NCBI GenBank assembly: GCA_002389385.1
Contig: DGOK01000107.1
Coordinates: 1-21,275, forward strand
Length of the DNA: 21,275 nt
Reading direction: 5' to 3'
DNA from: Rhodospirillaceae bacterium UBA4468
GTDB lineage: Bacteria; Pseudomonadota; Alphaproteobacteria; Rhodospirillales; Casp-alpha2
Below the pieces are notes generated by a model. It was not told where the DNA came from and searched no databases. It worked only from the letters and a program-made list of their open reading frames with translations. This document shows positions 1 to 7,213 of the stretch, piece after piece. Positions within the stretch are counted from its first letter, which is position 1, and each line of letters starts with the position of its first letter. The position numbers and the translations under genes are program-made.

Positions 1-118
1 CCGGCTTAGAGCGCTTTTTTACTTCATAAAAACTGATTTTGAATCAACCATTTAAGATATCCGCTTTGGGCCTAACTGACAGGACGCATAACAATTCTTC
101 AGAATCTTAATTTTGCCC
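1..118. other. Intergenic region downstream of priA
   Basis: No gene is supported in this edge segment, which follows the priA stop on the minus strand. Only weak dyads are visible: ATTCT-TC-AGAAT near 94-105 and TGATT-TTG-AATCA at 34-46. Neither is followed by a convincing T-run, so I do not call a terminator. In many alphaproteobacteria the gene beyond priA is atpH of the ATP synthase operon, so the segment may hold that operon's promoter, but the next gene lies outside the window. Confidence 0.4.
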
Positions 119-2341
119 CTAAAAGAATGAGACCGGATCAACATCAATTTGCACTCGGACTTTCTTCTGGATCGATGCACGGCGGACCCAATCTTTAACG
201 ATTCCCTGTACTTGCACGTCACGAGGCGCAGACAACAATAGCCGACGCCTATGTTTCCCTCGCAAAAGTGCCATTGGTGCAGGTGCTGGCCCTAAAACAC
301 GAATTCCATCCGGCCTTGGCGCGATACGCGCGAGATTCGCAGCCGTCGCATCAACATCTCTTTCATCACAGCCAGAAACAATTAAAGCAACAAGACGGCC
401 AAATGGCGGCATGCTTGCCTGTTCACGCGCGTCACTTTCCGCCTTATTAAAGGTATCTCGGTCACCAGATAGCAATGCGCCCATCACTGCATGATCCGGC
501 ATATAGGTTTGTAGTATGACCTCGCCCGGGCGATCACCGCGCCCAGCTCTCCCTGCAACTTGATACAACAGCTGAAAGGTACGTTCCGCAGCACGGAATT
601 CGCCACCTGTAAGACCTAAATCCGCATCAACGACGCCCACCAACGTCAATCCTGGAAAATGATACCCTTTAGCTACAATTTGAGTACCAATCACCAGATC
701 GATTTCTTTTTCTTCAATTAGGCGCACCAATTCAGCGGCTTGTTTAGGGCCTTGCACCATATCACTCGCTGCAATAATTGTTCGAACATCTGGGAATAAT
801 ATTTCGATTTCTTCTGCGAGCCTTTCGACGCCAGGCCCACACGGCACCATCGTGTCGGTGTCTTCGCAACTCGGGCATTTTTCTGGCAGCTTCGTTTGAA
901 ACCCACAATGATGACATTGTAAGTGGCCATGCTGACGATGCTCTACCAACCAAGCCGTGCAACGCGGACACTGAAGCCGGTGACCACATGTTCTACAGAG
1001 TGTTAAAGGGGCGTAACCGCGACGGTTGAGGAAAAGCATTGCCTGATCACCGGCATTGAATGTCTTTGTTAAAGCCTCGGTAAGCAAAGGTGACAGCCAG
1101 CATCCACGGGATGGGCCATCCTTGCGCATATCAACAACAGACAAATCAGCTAAATCTTGCCCACCATGCCTTGCAGGCAGTGACACTTCTTCATACCGCC
1201 CACGCGCGACATTCGTCACCGTTTCAAGAGATGGCGTCGCCGACACAAGGACTAATGGGATATCTTCAACGCGCGCGCGGACGACGGCCATATCGCGCGC
1301 ATGATAAATAACCCCTTCTTCTTGCTTAAAAGAGCCATCGTGTTCTTCATCAACAACGATCAACCCCAAATCTGCAAATGGCAGAAACAATGCAGACCGG
1401 GCGCCAACAACAACGCGTACATCCCCATTGGCGACAGCTCGCCAGGTATCCCGGCGCTTTGCATGCGTTAGTTCAGAGTGCCACATGGCGGGTATTACAC
1501 CAAAACGAGCTTCAAATCGCTCCAACCACTGCGCGCTCAACGCAATCTCAGGCAACATAACAAGAATTTGCTTATTTTTCTGAAGGGCACGTGCCAACGC
1601 TTCAAAATATACTTCCGTCTTTCCCGACCCCGGCACTCCATCGATCAATGTAACCTTGAACCCCTGCTGCACTAATGATGACAAAATTTCTGAAGCCCGT
1701 TTCTGATCGTCAGACAGTGTGACACCACCAAAATCCGGATCAGGAACTGGCCAATCGCTTGTGGCCGTCATATTCACGGCGATCAACGCATCCATATCAA
1801 AAAGCCCTTTTACGACAGACGCACCACATCCAGCCTCACGCGCGATATCCGCAATCGGCAAGGGAGGTGCTTCTTTCAAGAATGCGAGAACCTTGTCTCG
1901 GGCTTTGGTCGAACGGATTTCAGGCAATACCGATGCCAACGTATATCCCTTAGTTGGCTTCGGTGGATCAAGGGCATCCGGCACGCTTAAAGCCATTCGA
2001 AGGACTGCCCCTTGAGGATAAAGGGTATACGCAGCGACCCAATCCACGAGTTTTACCAAGGCAGGTGGCAACGGTGGCGTTTCACGAGGGCCATCAATTG
2101 AGCGTAATTTTTTAGGATCAACATCACCAGATGCCTGGCCCCAGATAACGCCGGTTGCACGGCGCGAACCCAATGGGACATTAACAATATCGCCTACTCG
2201 ATAATGATCTTGGGGCCCGACGAGATAATCATAAGGCCCTGCCAACGGCAACGGCAGCAGAACAGCCACGGTTGACCCTGGGTCAAAACTCAATGGTTTA
2301 GGCGTTTCTGATTTTTCTGCGATCAAAGGTTTTTCCTGCAT
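119..2341 (-). CDS. priA: Primosomal protein N' (replication restart helicase PriA)
   Basis: PriA is a 3'-to-5' superfamily 2 DNA helicase that recognises stalled or repaired forks and reloads the replicative helicase. The 740-residue product has the usual family length. Visible in order are an N-terminal DNA-binding part (about 24-120), the Walker A motif GVPGSGKT at 235-242, the DEEH box at 331-334, and the zinc-binding insert with eight cysteines (449, 452, 458, 461, 476, 479, 489, 492). The C-terminal helicase lobe includes the QVAGRAGR motif. The ATG at 2341 is kept although its Shine-Dalgarno sequence is weak. The gene is divergent from the DUF484-xerC pair across a 74-base spacer. It looks intact and housekeeping. 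Confidence 0.97.
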   Translation of the reverse strand: MQEKPLIAEKSETPKPLSFDPGSTVAVLLPLPLAGPYDYLVGPQDHYRVGDIVNVPLGSRRATGVIWGQASGDVDPKKLRSIDGPRETPPLPPALVKLVDWVAAYTLYPQGAVLRMALSVPDALDPPKPTKGYTLASVLPEIRSTKARDKVLAFLKEAPPLPIADIAREAGCGASVVKGLFDMDALIAVNMTATSDWPVPDPDFGGVTLSDDQKRASEILSSLVQQGFKVTLIDGVPGSGKTEVYFEALARALQKNKQILVMLPEIALSAQWLERFEARFGVIPAMWHSELTHAKRRDTWRAVANGDVRVVVGARSALFLPFADLGLIVVDEEHDGSFKQEEGVIYHARDMAVVRARVEDIPLVLVSATPSLETVTNVARGRYEEVSLPARHGGQDLADLSVVDMRKDGPSRGCWLSPLLTEALTKTFNAGDQAMLFLNRRGYAPLTLCRTCGHRLQCPRCTAWLVEHRQHGHLQCHHCGFQTKLPEKCPSCEDTDTMVPCGPGVERLAEEIEILFPDVRTIIAASDMVQGPKQAAELVRLIEEKEIDLVIGTQIVAKGYHFPGLTLVGVVDADLGLTGGEFRAAERTFQLLYQVAGRAGRGDRPGEVILQTYMPDHAVMGALLSGDRDTFNKAESDAREQASMPPFGRLVALIVSGCDERDVDATAANLARIAPRPDGIRVLGPAPAPMALLRGKHRRRLLLSAPRDVQVQGIVKDWVRRASIQKKVRVQIDVDPVSFF

Positions 2342-2344
2342 TTC

Positions 2345-2373
2345 TTATTTATTAAGGCGAAATTCGGTATAAT
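2345..2373 (+). promoter_or_regulatory. Candidate sigma70-type promoter for DUF484-xerC
   Basis: A perfect TATAAT lies at 2368-2373 on the plus strand. A weak -35 element, TTATTT, lies at 2345-2350, giving a 17-base spacer. A start near 2380 would leave a leader of about 36 bases before the DUF484 ATG at 2416. The -35 overlaps the beginning of priA, so divergent transcription probably shares this 74-base spacer. The -10 is persuasive and the -35 is not. Confidence 0.4.
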
Positions 2374-2415
2374 GAAATGATTCGCACACTGGGCACGTGA
2401 ATACTGGGAAAAATA

Positions 2416-3141
2416 ATGAACATAAAAAGTACTGACGTATTAGATTCTGACGGCTGTGAAGTCGAAAACTTAAAACCTGATGATGTCGCAACTTTCTTGA
2501 TGAACAATCCAGGTTTCTTCTCTGAACATCCAGATGTTCTTGATTGCATCGATCTGCCGGACCGATTCGTCGCCGGTGGGGTTGTCGATTTTCAGCGCTA
2601 TCAATTACAGCGCCGGGATAGCGAGATCAATGAACTGCGCACCTGCGCACAAGATGTTATTGAGACGAGCCGCAGTAACATGTCGATCCAAACACGGACA
2701 CATGCTGCTATTTTGGCAATGCTCCACGCTAACACCTTGCAACAGCTATACAGGATCGTATCCGATGATCTACCCGTCTTGCTTGATGTAGATGTCGCGA
2801 TTGTAGGCTTCGAGCCTTCCGATGATAACAATGTTTCAGTCCTCAGTGAATACCTGCGCACATTACCGCCGGGAACAGTTGACGCGATTGTTGGTACGGA
2901 TCAGGACGTTCACTTGTATCGAGAGTTTTGGGATGATGGGATTGTATTTGGCAGTGCCGCCGGACTTGTTCAATCGGCAGCGATTTCACGCATAAAGCCA
3001 GGTGTCGCCATGCCAAATGGCCTCATTGCACTCGGCGCACGAGACGACACATTTGCACCCAGCCAAGGCACAGAATTATTCTCGTTCTTAGCACGCGTCG
3101 TCGAGGCATCCGTTATGAGGCTTTCTGGCGCAGAACCTTGA
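2416..3141 (+). CDS. DUF484 family protein (GAF-like)
   Basis: This 241-residue protein belongs to the DUF484 family, whose members are commonly encoded immediately upstream of xerC in proteobacteria. The family has a GAF-like fold of unsettled function. The N-terminal part contains the typical block VATFLMNNPGFFSEHPDVL (about residues 23-41). It is followed by a helical, probably coiled-coil stretch (about 57-85) and then an alpha/beta region resembling a GAF domain. The ATG at 2416 has a GGGA-type Shine-Dalgarno about seven bases upstream. The stop codon overlaps the start of xerC, which suggests translational coupling. A role linked to chromosome dimer resolution is only a guess from gene order. 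Confidence 0.88.
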   Translation: MNIKSTDVLDSDGCEVENLKPDDVATFLMNNPGFFSEHPDVLDCIDLPDRFVAGGVVDFQRYQLQRRDSEINELRTCAQDVIETSRSNMSIQTRTHAAILAMLHANTLQQLYRIVSDDLPVLLDVDVAIVGFEPSDDNNVSVLSEYLRTLPPGTVDAIVGTDQDVHLYREFWDDGIVFGSAAGLVQSAAISRIKPGVAMPNGLIALGARDDTFAPSQGTELFSFLARVVEASVMRLSGAEP

Positions 3142-4082
3142 TCGGCCTTCCTGTCCAACCCGCACTTGCAAACGCTTTGAGCGATTGGCTGTCTTGGCTC
3201 GCTCATGAGCGTCGGTTATCGAACCGAACTGTCGACGGTTATCAACGGGATGTCTCAATCTTCATGAGGTATATAGAACGCCGACTTGGGTTTAAGCCTG
3301 GAATTGAAGATCTAGCGGGCCTACGCAGAGATGACTTATGGGCATTTCAAGCGGAGCGCCAAGCCGATGGATTAACAGCCGTTTCAATGGCACGAGGGCT
3401 TAGCTCTCTCCGAAGTTTATTCTCATTTTTTGATAAACGGGGCATTTGTAATAACGCGGCCGTCATGGCGATTGAAACACCTCGTCTCCCCCGCACAGTG
3501 CCAAAACCTTTATCCGTCGAAGATGCATTCGAGACTTTGGATGCGGTTGAAGACCTAGCCTTGGAGCCCTGGCACGGAAAACGAGACCGCGCACTGTTTG
3601 CTCTTTTATATGGATGTGGGTTGCGTATTGGTGAAGCGCTTGGACTGTCGCCTCGCGATATTGAAGGTTTCGATCGAATCATTGTATCTGGTAAAGGCAA
3701 TAAGCAGCGCGTTGTCCCATTGCTCAAAAGCGTTGCTCGTGAACTACAGGCTTATCTTGAAATTTGTCCGTATACACTTGATGCAGATGGCCCATTATTC
3801 CTGGGTGCGCGTGGCAAACGTTTAAACCCTGCTGTTGCGCAACGCCGCATGCGCGACGTCCGTACATTGTTGGGCCTAAGCGATACTGCAACGCCCCATG
3901 CACTGCGTCATAGCTTTGCCACGCACCTTCTATCAGGTGGTGGTGATTTGAGAACTATTCAAGAATTGTTGGGGCATGCATCGCTGTCGACGACACAAAG
4001 ATATACCGAAGTTGATGGCGAAAGATTGCAAGCCGTGCACGCGGCGGCCCATCCCCGGGCGCATCGTCGGAAAACGAATTAA
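3138..4082 (+). CDS. xerC: Tyrosine recombinase XerC
   Basis: XerC is the site-specific recombinase that with XerD resolves chromosome dimers at dif. The 314-residue product has an N-terminal SAM-like core-binding domain (about 10-105) and a catalytic domain. All catalytic residues can be seen: R163 in GCGLRIGEAL, K186 in SGKGNKQR, H254 and R257 in PHALRHSFATHLL, H280 in LLGHASL, and the nucleophile Y289 in TQRYTEVD. The start is a TTG at 3138 that overlaps the DUF484 stop (TTGA). No closer ATG is positioned to keep the whole N-terminal domain, so coupled initiation is likely. Proximity to DUF484 and priA favours housekeeping XerC over a phage or integron integrase. At the 3' end it overlaps the convergent MFS gene by four bases. 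Confidence 0.94.
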   Translation: MIGLPVQPALANALSDWLSWLAHERRLSNRTVDGYQRDVSIFMRYIERRLGFKPGIEDLAGLRRDDLWAFQAERQADGLTAVSMARGLSSLRSLFSFFDKRGICNNAAVMAIETPRLPRTVPKPLSVEDAFETLDAVEDLALEPWHGKRDRALFALLYGCGLRIGEALGLSPRDIEGFDRIIVSGKGNKQRVVPLLKSVARELQAYLEICPYTLDADGPLFLGARGKRLNPAVAQRRMRDVRTLLGLSDTATPHALRHSFATHLLSGGGDLRTIQELLGHASLSTTQRYTEVDGERLQAVHAAAHPRAHRRKTN

Positions 4083-5272
4083 GACGAATAGTGAACCGCT
4101 GCGCGATAAAACAGCAAGCCGGTCAATGCAGAGACAATGACAACAATTATCGCAAGATCATAACCACCGGCTTCCCATAACAATGACCCTGCTACGGGTG
4201 CCGCTGCCCAGGCTAACAAGTATGGCACCGCAACCGCACCACTGATCGCGCCAAAGTTTTGTGTCCCAAGGATTTCCTTTGTAATGACTGGGCGCATGAT
4301 ACTTGTCACGCCATGGCCGCTTCCCTGCAAAATAACAAATGCGACCACCAGAGCAGGCACAACAGCAGAAAAATAGAGCGCTGCGCCAGCGCAAGCGACG
4401 CCAACAAAACATGCTGACGTAATGGCATGACTACTCACACGTCTCTCGGCTGCCATCATGGCGAGCCTTCCAGCAACTTGCATCGGCCCAATCATCGATG
4501 CCGCCAAAACTGCCGCATCTCCTGTTAGTCCACGATCAGTGAGTATAGGTAGAATATGATTGATAATGACTCCGTGGTTGCAGCCAAGCATCGCAAACCC
4601 GATGGCTATGAACCAGAACGCAGGCTTTGACAGAACTCTGCGAATATCAAACGTTGATGAGTGCGTTTCCTTCGTTTCATCATCACGAGCCGCGTTTTCT
4701 TTTTGATACTCTTTTTCAAGAAAACTTGTCGCATGCCAGACAAGCGGTACACCAACAAATGCAACGAGTCCCGCCATTGTCCATATGGCAGCATGCCAGC
4801 CATAAGTATTTGATATCGCATTAGAAAGCGGAAATGAGAGTGTGCCGGCGAGACCTGCAAAGAGCGTCACCAGTGTGATATCTCGCCTAGCATTGTCGCC
4901 GCGCGTTCGAGTTATTAGCGAGAAACAAGTTTCATAAAGACATCCACCCAGGCATGCCCCAACACCCAGCCATATTGCCCCAAACATCCAGACAGAGTTC
5001 GCAAACGGCAATAACGCCACTAACGCAGCACCTATCAGAGCCGCAAACGTAAGAACCTTAGGCCCATTGCCACGATCAATTTGCCGTCCTGCGATAGGTG
5101 CAAATATTGCCGCCATCAAGATTGCGCCCGTAAACGCCATCGTTATTTGTGTCTTTGGCCAAGGTTCTGCAGCCTCCCATTGAACAAGCAGGGCTGCAAA
5201 AATATAATAAAGTCCTGCCCAATAAATAGTTTCGCCAATCGCAAGAAATATAATGGCGCGTCGAGCTGTCAT
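4079..5272 (-). CDS. MFS transporter, third gene of an ars-type operon
   Basis: This 397-residue inner-membrane protein has the hydrophobicity pattern of a 12-segment major facilitator. Its halves are separated by a charged cytoplasmic loop at about residues 184-210. A motif-A-like GRQIDRG sits at 62-68 after helix 2. The ATG at 5272 has a good Shine-Dalgarno (AAGGA about six bases upstream) and lies 15 bases after the permease stop, so the two genes are very probably co-transcribed with arsR. The context suggests efflux of arsenicals or a related metalloid. ArsK is a known arsenic-exporting MFS protein, but I cannot show that this is its orthologue, so no symbol is given. The stop codon shares the palindrome TTAA with the convergent xerC stop. 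Confidence 0.85.
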   Translation of the reverse strand: MTARRAIIFLAIGETIYWAGLYYIFAALLVQWEAAEPWPKTQITMAFTGAILMAAIFAPIAGRQIDRGNGPKVLTFAALIGAALVALLPFANSVWMFGAIWLGVGACLGGCLYETCFSLITRTRGDNARRDITLVTLFAGLAGTLSFPLSNAISNTYGWHAAIWTMAGLVAFVGVPLVWHATSFLEKEYQKENAARDDETKETHSSTFDIRRVLSKPAFWFIAIGFAMLGCNHGVIINHILPILTDRGLTGDAAVLAASMIGPMQVAGRLAMMAAERRVSSHAITSACFVGVACAGAALYFSAVVPALVVAFVILQGSGHGVTSIMRPVITKEILGTQNFGAISGAVAVPYLLAWAAAPVAGSLLWEAGGYDLAIIVVIVSALTGLLFYRAAVHYSS

Positions 5273-5287
5273 CTCACTTCCTTGTCT

Positions 5288-6385
5288 TCAAACAACAAAC
5301 ACTTGATAACCTAAACCCGCCAACGTGCCGCCGACTAAAGCTAGTCCAATATAAAGCATGAATAATGGACGTTTCACTAAGGCAAAGACAGCAATAGCTG
5401 CAGGTATACTGGTTACACCCCCAGAGACAAGGAATGCCATTCCAGCACCCGGGCTCACACCCATACCAATCAAACCATCCACAAGAGGTAATGCGGCGTA
5501 CCCATTTAAGTATGCAGGCACACCAACGATGACCGCCGTTGGGATTGCCCACATGCTGTTCGCACCGAGGGCATTCGCTATCATATCTGCGGGCACATAA
5601 GTAAGCATCATACTCTCAAAGAAGAACGCGATCGTTAGCCACTTACCTAAAAACAAGCTCGTGGTCAGGGCTTCATTTCGCATTGTCTTCACACGTGCGC
5701 TATCAATCCAGAATTTCCAAACCACTTCTTGAGGTGCCCGAACACTGGATGCACCGCAGCCACCATTCCCAATTCCTTCTCTGAGAGGGTCTTGAAGCAA
5801 TCCAGCATTCTGCATTCCCCAGGTCACATACCCACCCATCAAGCCAATGCCGACTGCAGCGATAGTCTTGGCGATGGCGAATGGAAGACCTAAAGTTGCC
5901 GACGTTAAAATAAACATTGATGGGTCCATAATCGGAGAAGCTAACCAAAAAGCCATAACCGCCGGTAGCGGCACTCCCATCGCCAGCAACGCTGCAATCA
6001 ATGGGATGACGCCACATGAACAAAAGGGTGAGAGCCCCCCAAACAACGCCGCAGCTACAATCATGAAACCTAACCGCCCAGAAAACACGTGGGCGATTAA
6101 GCCGTCCGCGCCTGATGCTTTTGCATAAGCCGCCAAGCCGATTGCTAAACCTAAGAACGGGGCTATTTGCACTAGATTTTGTAGAACAAATTTAAGTGTT
6201 TCAGGAACTTGTGCCGTATCTGCAAACAACAACACAATGAATAGAACGCCTGTCACCGTTACTGCCATATTATTTTTGAGCGTAAAATAGATGCGCTTCA
6301 AAATATGGTCATTAGCACTCGGTTTGGCTGGACCACAGCACGACGATGTATCGGCATTGGTTGGCTCAATCGTTGTTTCACTCAT
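5288..6385 (-). CDS. COG0701/PF03773 (ArsP-type) permease
   Basis: A polytopic inner-membrane permease of 365 residues from the preferred start. The signature FCSCGVIPL (121-129) and the following LASPIMDPSMF segment are hallmarks of the PF03773 family. That family includes ArsP, an exporter of trivalent organoarsenicals. The N-terminal cytosolic tail carries a vicinal CC (16-17), a plausible soft-metal ligand. A longer reading from a TTG at 6406 is possible, but the ATG at 6385 is better: AGGGA lies nine bases upstream inside arsR, and ATGAGTGA overlaps the arsR stop by eight bases, as in coupled operons. The family also handles other substrates, so arsenic specificity rests on the arsR neighbour. 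Confidence 0.88.
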   Translation of the reverse strand: MSETTIEPTNADTSSCCGPAKPSANDHILKRIYFTLKNNMAVTVTGVLFIVLLFADTAQVPETLKFVLQNLVQIAPFLGLAIGLAAYAKASGADGLIAHVFSGRLGFMIVAAALFGGLSPFCSCGVIPLIAALLAMGVPLPAVMAFWLASPIMDPSMFILTSATLGLPFAIAKTIAAVGIGLMGGYVTWGMQNAGLLQDPLREGIGNGGCGASSVRAPQEVVWKFWIDSARVKTMRNEALTTSLFLGKWLTIAFFFESMMLTYVPADMIANALGANSMWAIPTAVIVGVPAYLNGYAALPLVDGLIGMGVSPGAGMAFLVSGGVTSIPAAIAVFALVKRPLFMLYIGLALVGGTLAGLGYQVFVV

Positions 6386-6689
6386 CAGTCGACGTCCCTG
6401 GCTCAAGGCCTTTGCAACAGCTTTCGGTTAAAAAGGATATCAAATCTTGCATGGTGGCATAATCGGCGCGGGTCGTTAAAACGCGACCATCACGTTGCTG
6501 ATGCGCCAAACCCGCACGGGTCAGTGCCTGCACATGGTGCGATAACGTTGACGCAGGTATTCCAAGTTCATCCTGAAGAATACCCACTGGCGCCCCATCA
6601 TCTCCCGCACGTACTAACGCACGAAACAATTGTAGGCGCGTTGGGTGCCCAAGGGCAGCAAAGCAATCGGTGGCAGTAATTTCATCCAT
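6378..6689 (-). CDS. arsR: ArsR-family transcriptional repressor, C-terminal Cys-Cys type
   Basis: A 103-residue winged-helix repressor of the SmtB/ArsR family. It contains FAALGHPTRLQLFRALV (10-26) and the recognition helix ASTLSHHVQALTRAGL (46-61). It lacks the ELCVCDL metal site of E. coli ArsR. Instead a vicinal cysteine pair, C91-C92 (ESCCKG), sits at the C-terminal end of the last helix, as in the Acidithiobacillus ferrooxidans type of As(III) sensor (C95/C96). A further cysteine is at position 9. As(III)/Sb(III) or an organoarsenical is therefore the likely inducer. It is the first gene of the operon with the permease and MFS genes, and a palindrome lies just upstream of its ATG, so autoregulation is expected. 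No ribosome-binding site is visible and a leaderless transcript is possible. Confidence 0.92.
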   Translation of the reverse strand: MDEITATDCFAALGHPTRLQLFRALVRAGDDGAPVGILQDELGIPASTLSHHVQALTRAGLAHQQRDGRVLTTRADYATMQDLISFLTESCCKGLEPGTSTDE

Positions 6690-6693
6690 AATG

Positions 6694-6724
6694 ATTTTAT
6701 AATACGATGATTATAAAATTACAA
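6694..6724 (-). promoter_or_regulatory. arsR operator palindrome and promoter
   Basis: A perfect inverted repeat has 10-base arms, ATTTTATAAT (6694-6703) and ATTATAAAAT (6710-6719), around the six-base spacer ACGATG. Reading on the minus strand, TTGTAA (complement of 6719-6724) and TATAAA (complement of 6696-6701) form a -35/-10 pair with a 17-base spacer. The palindrome therefore covers the spacer and the -10. Predicted initiation falls at about 6689-6690, at or next to the arsR ATG. This geometry is what an ArsR repressor needs to block RNA polymerase. The sequence pattern is direct observation; ArsR binding is inferred. Confidence 0.7.
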
Positions 6725-6759
6725 CTATATTTCTAGTATTATCGAAATGATGTTTATTT

Positions 6760-6797
6760 AAAAAACTATCGACACTTGGAAAGTGTGTTCCCTCGAT
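6760..6797 (-). terminator. Probable rho-independent terminator after the VOC gene
   Basis: On the minus strand, just after the VOC stop, ACACTT-TCC-AAGTGT (6786 to 6772) forms a six-base-pair stem. A flanking ATCG/CGAT pair can add four more base pairs with a bulge. A run of six T (6765 to 6760) follows after a short gap. The stem is AT-rich and the spacing is not ideal, so strength is uncertain. Its position between the VOC gene and the ars promoter fits insulation of the two transcripts. Confidence 0.45.
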
Positions 6798-7183
6798 CAT
6801 GAACCATCCTTTCTTGGGAAATAGACGACTTCAATTTTGTTGCCATCCAAATCACGAATGAACGCACCAAAGTATTTTGTCATTGTCGCTTGTCGTAAGC
6901 CGGGCGCCCCATCACAACGGCCACCATGAGAGATGGCGGCATCATGAAAGGCCATCACCGCTTCGTTTGTTGGAGCACGAAGGCAAATATGGTTGCCTGG
7001 ATTCTCCTCAACAATCCTCATATCAGCGCGGAGATTCAACCAGAATTCTGGGTATTTTTTCCCAAAACCGATTGCGGTTTCACGGTCCACTAATCTCAAC
7101 AGACCAAGGGGAGTCAAAACGGTTTCGTAATAATCACCGCTCGCCTTTATATTGCGAACGGCAATTGATACGTGGTCAATCAT
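6797..7183 (-). CDS. VOC-superfamily (glyoxalase/bleomycin-resistance fold) protein
   Basis: A 128-residue single-domain protein of the vicinal oxygen chelate superfamily. The opening MIDHVSIAVRN, the central NHICLRAP and the closing GNKIEVVYF are the usual beta-strand motifs. Candidate metal ligands are H4, H65 and E118. Such proteins act as homodimers on diverse substrates (isomerases, dioxygenases, thiol transferases), so the reaction cannot be named. It lies 30 bases after lpd on the same strand, with an inverted repeat in the gap, and may be the last gene of the suc transcript. The adjacent-cysteine pair expected of the C-As lyase ArsI is absent, so it should not be read as an ars gene merely because arsR follows. 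Confidence 0.8.
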   Translation of the reverse strand: MIDHVSIAVRNIKASGDYYETVLTPLGLLRLVDRETAIGFGKKYPEFWLNLRADMRIVEENPGNHICLRAPTNEAVMAFHDAAISHGGRCDGAPGLRQATMTKYFGAFIRDLDGNKIEVVYFPRKDGS

Positions 7184-7191
7184 GCTGTCGC

Positions 7192-7211
7192 ATTCTCATT
7201 GATCTGAGAAT
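7192..7211. repeat. Perfect inverted repeat between lpd and the VOC gene
   Basis: ATTCTCA (7192-7198) and TGAGAAT (7205-7211) flank a six-base spacer, entirely inside the 30-base gap. No T-run follows on the minus strand, so it is not a standard terminator. The arm proximal to the VOC start contains the only GAG-like Shine-Dalgarno material, so a hairpin in the mRNA could reduce VOC translation or mark an RNA-processing site. Confidence 0.5.
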
Positions 7212-7213
7212 CC

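Noticed and set aside
6797..7183. VOC protein as the arsenic C-As lyase ArsI
   Set aside because: It sits near arsR, but a terminator-like hairpin separates them, it follows lpd closely, and it lacks the adjacent cysteine pair expected of ArsI. A general VOC label is safer.
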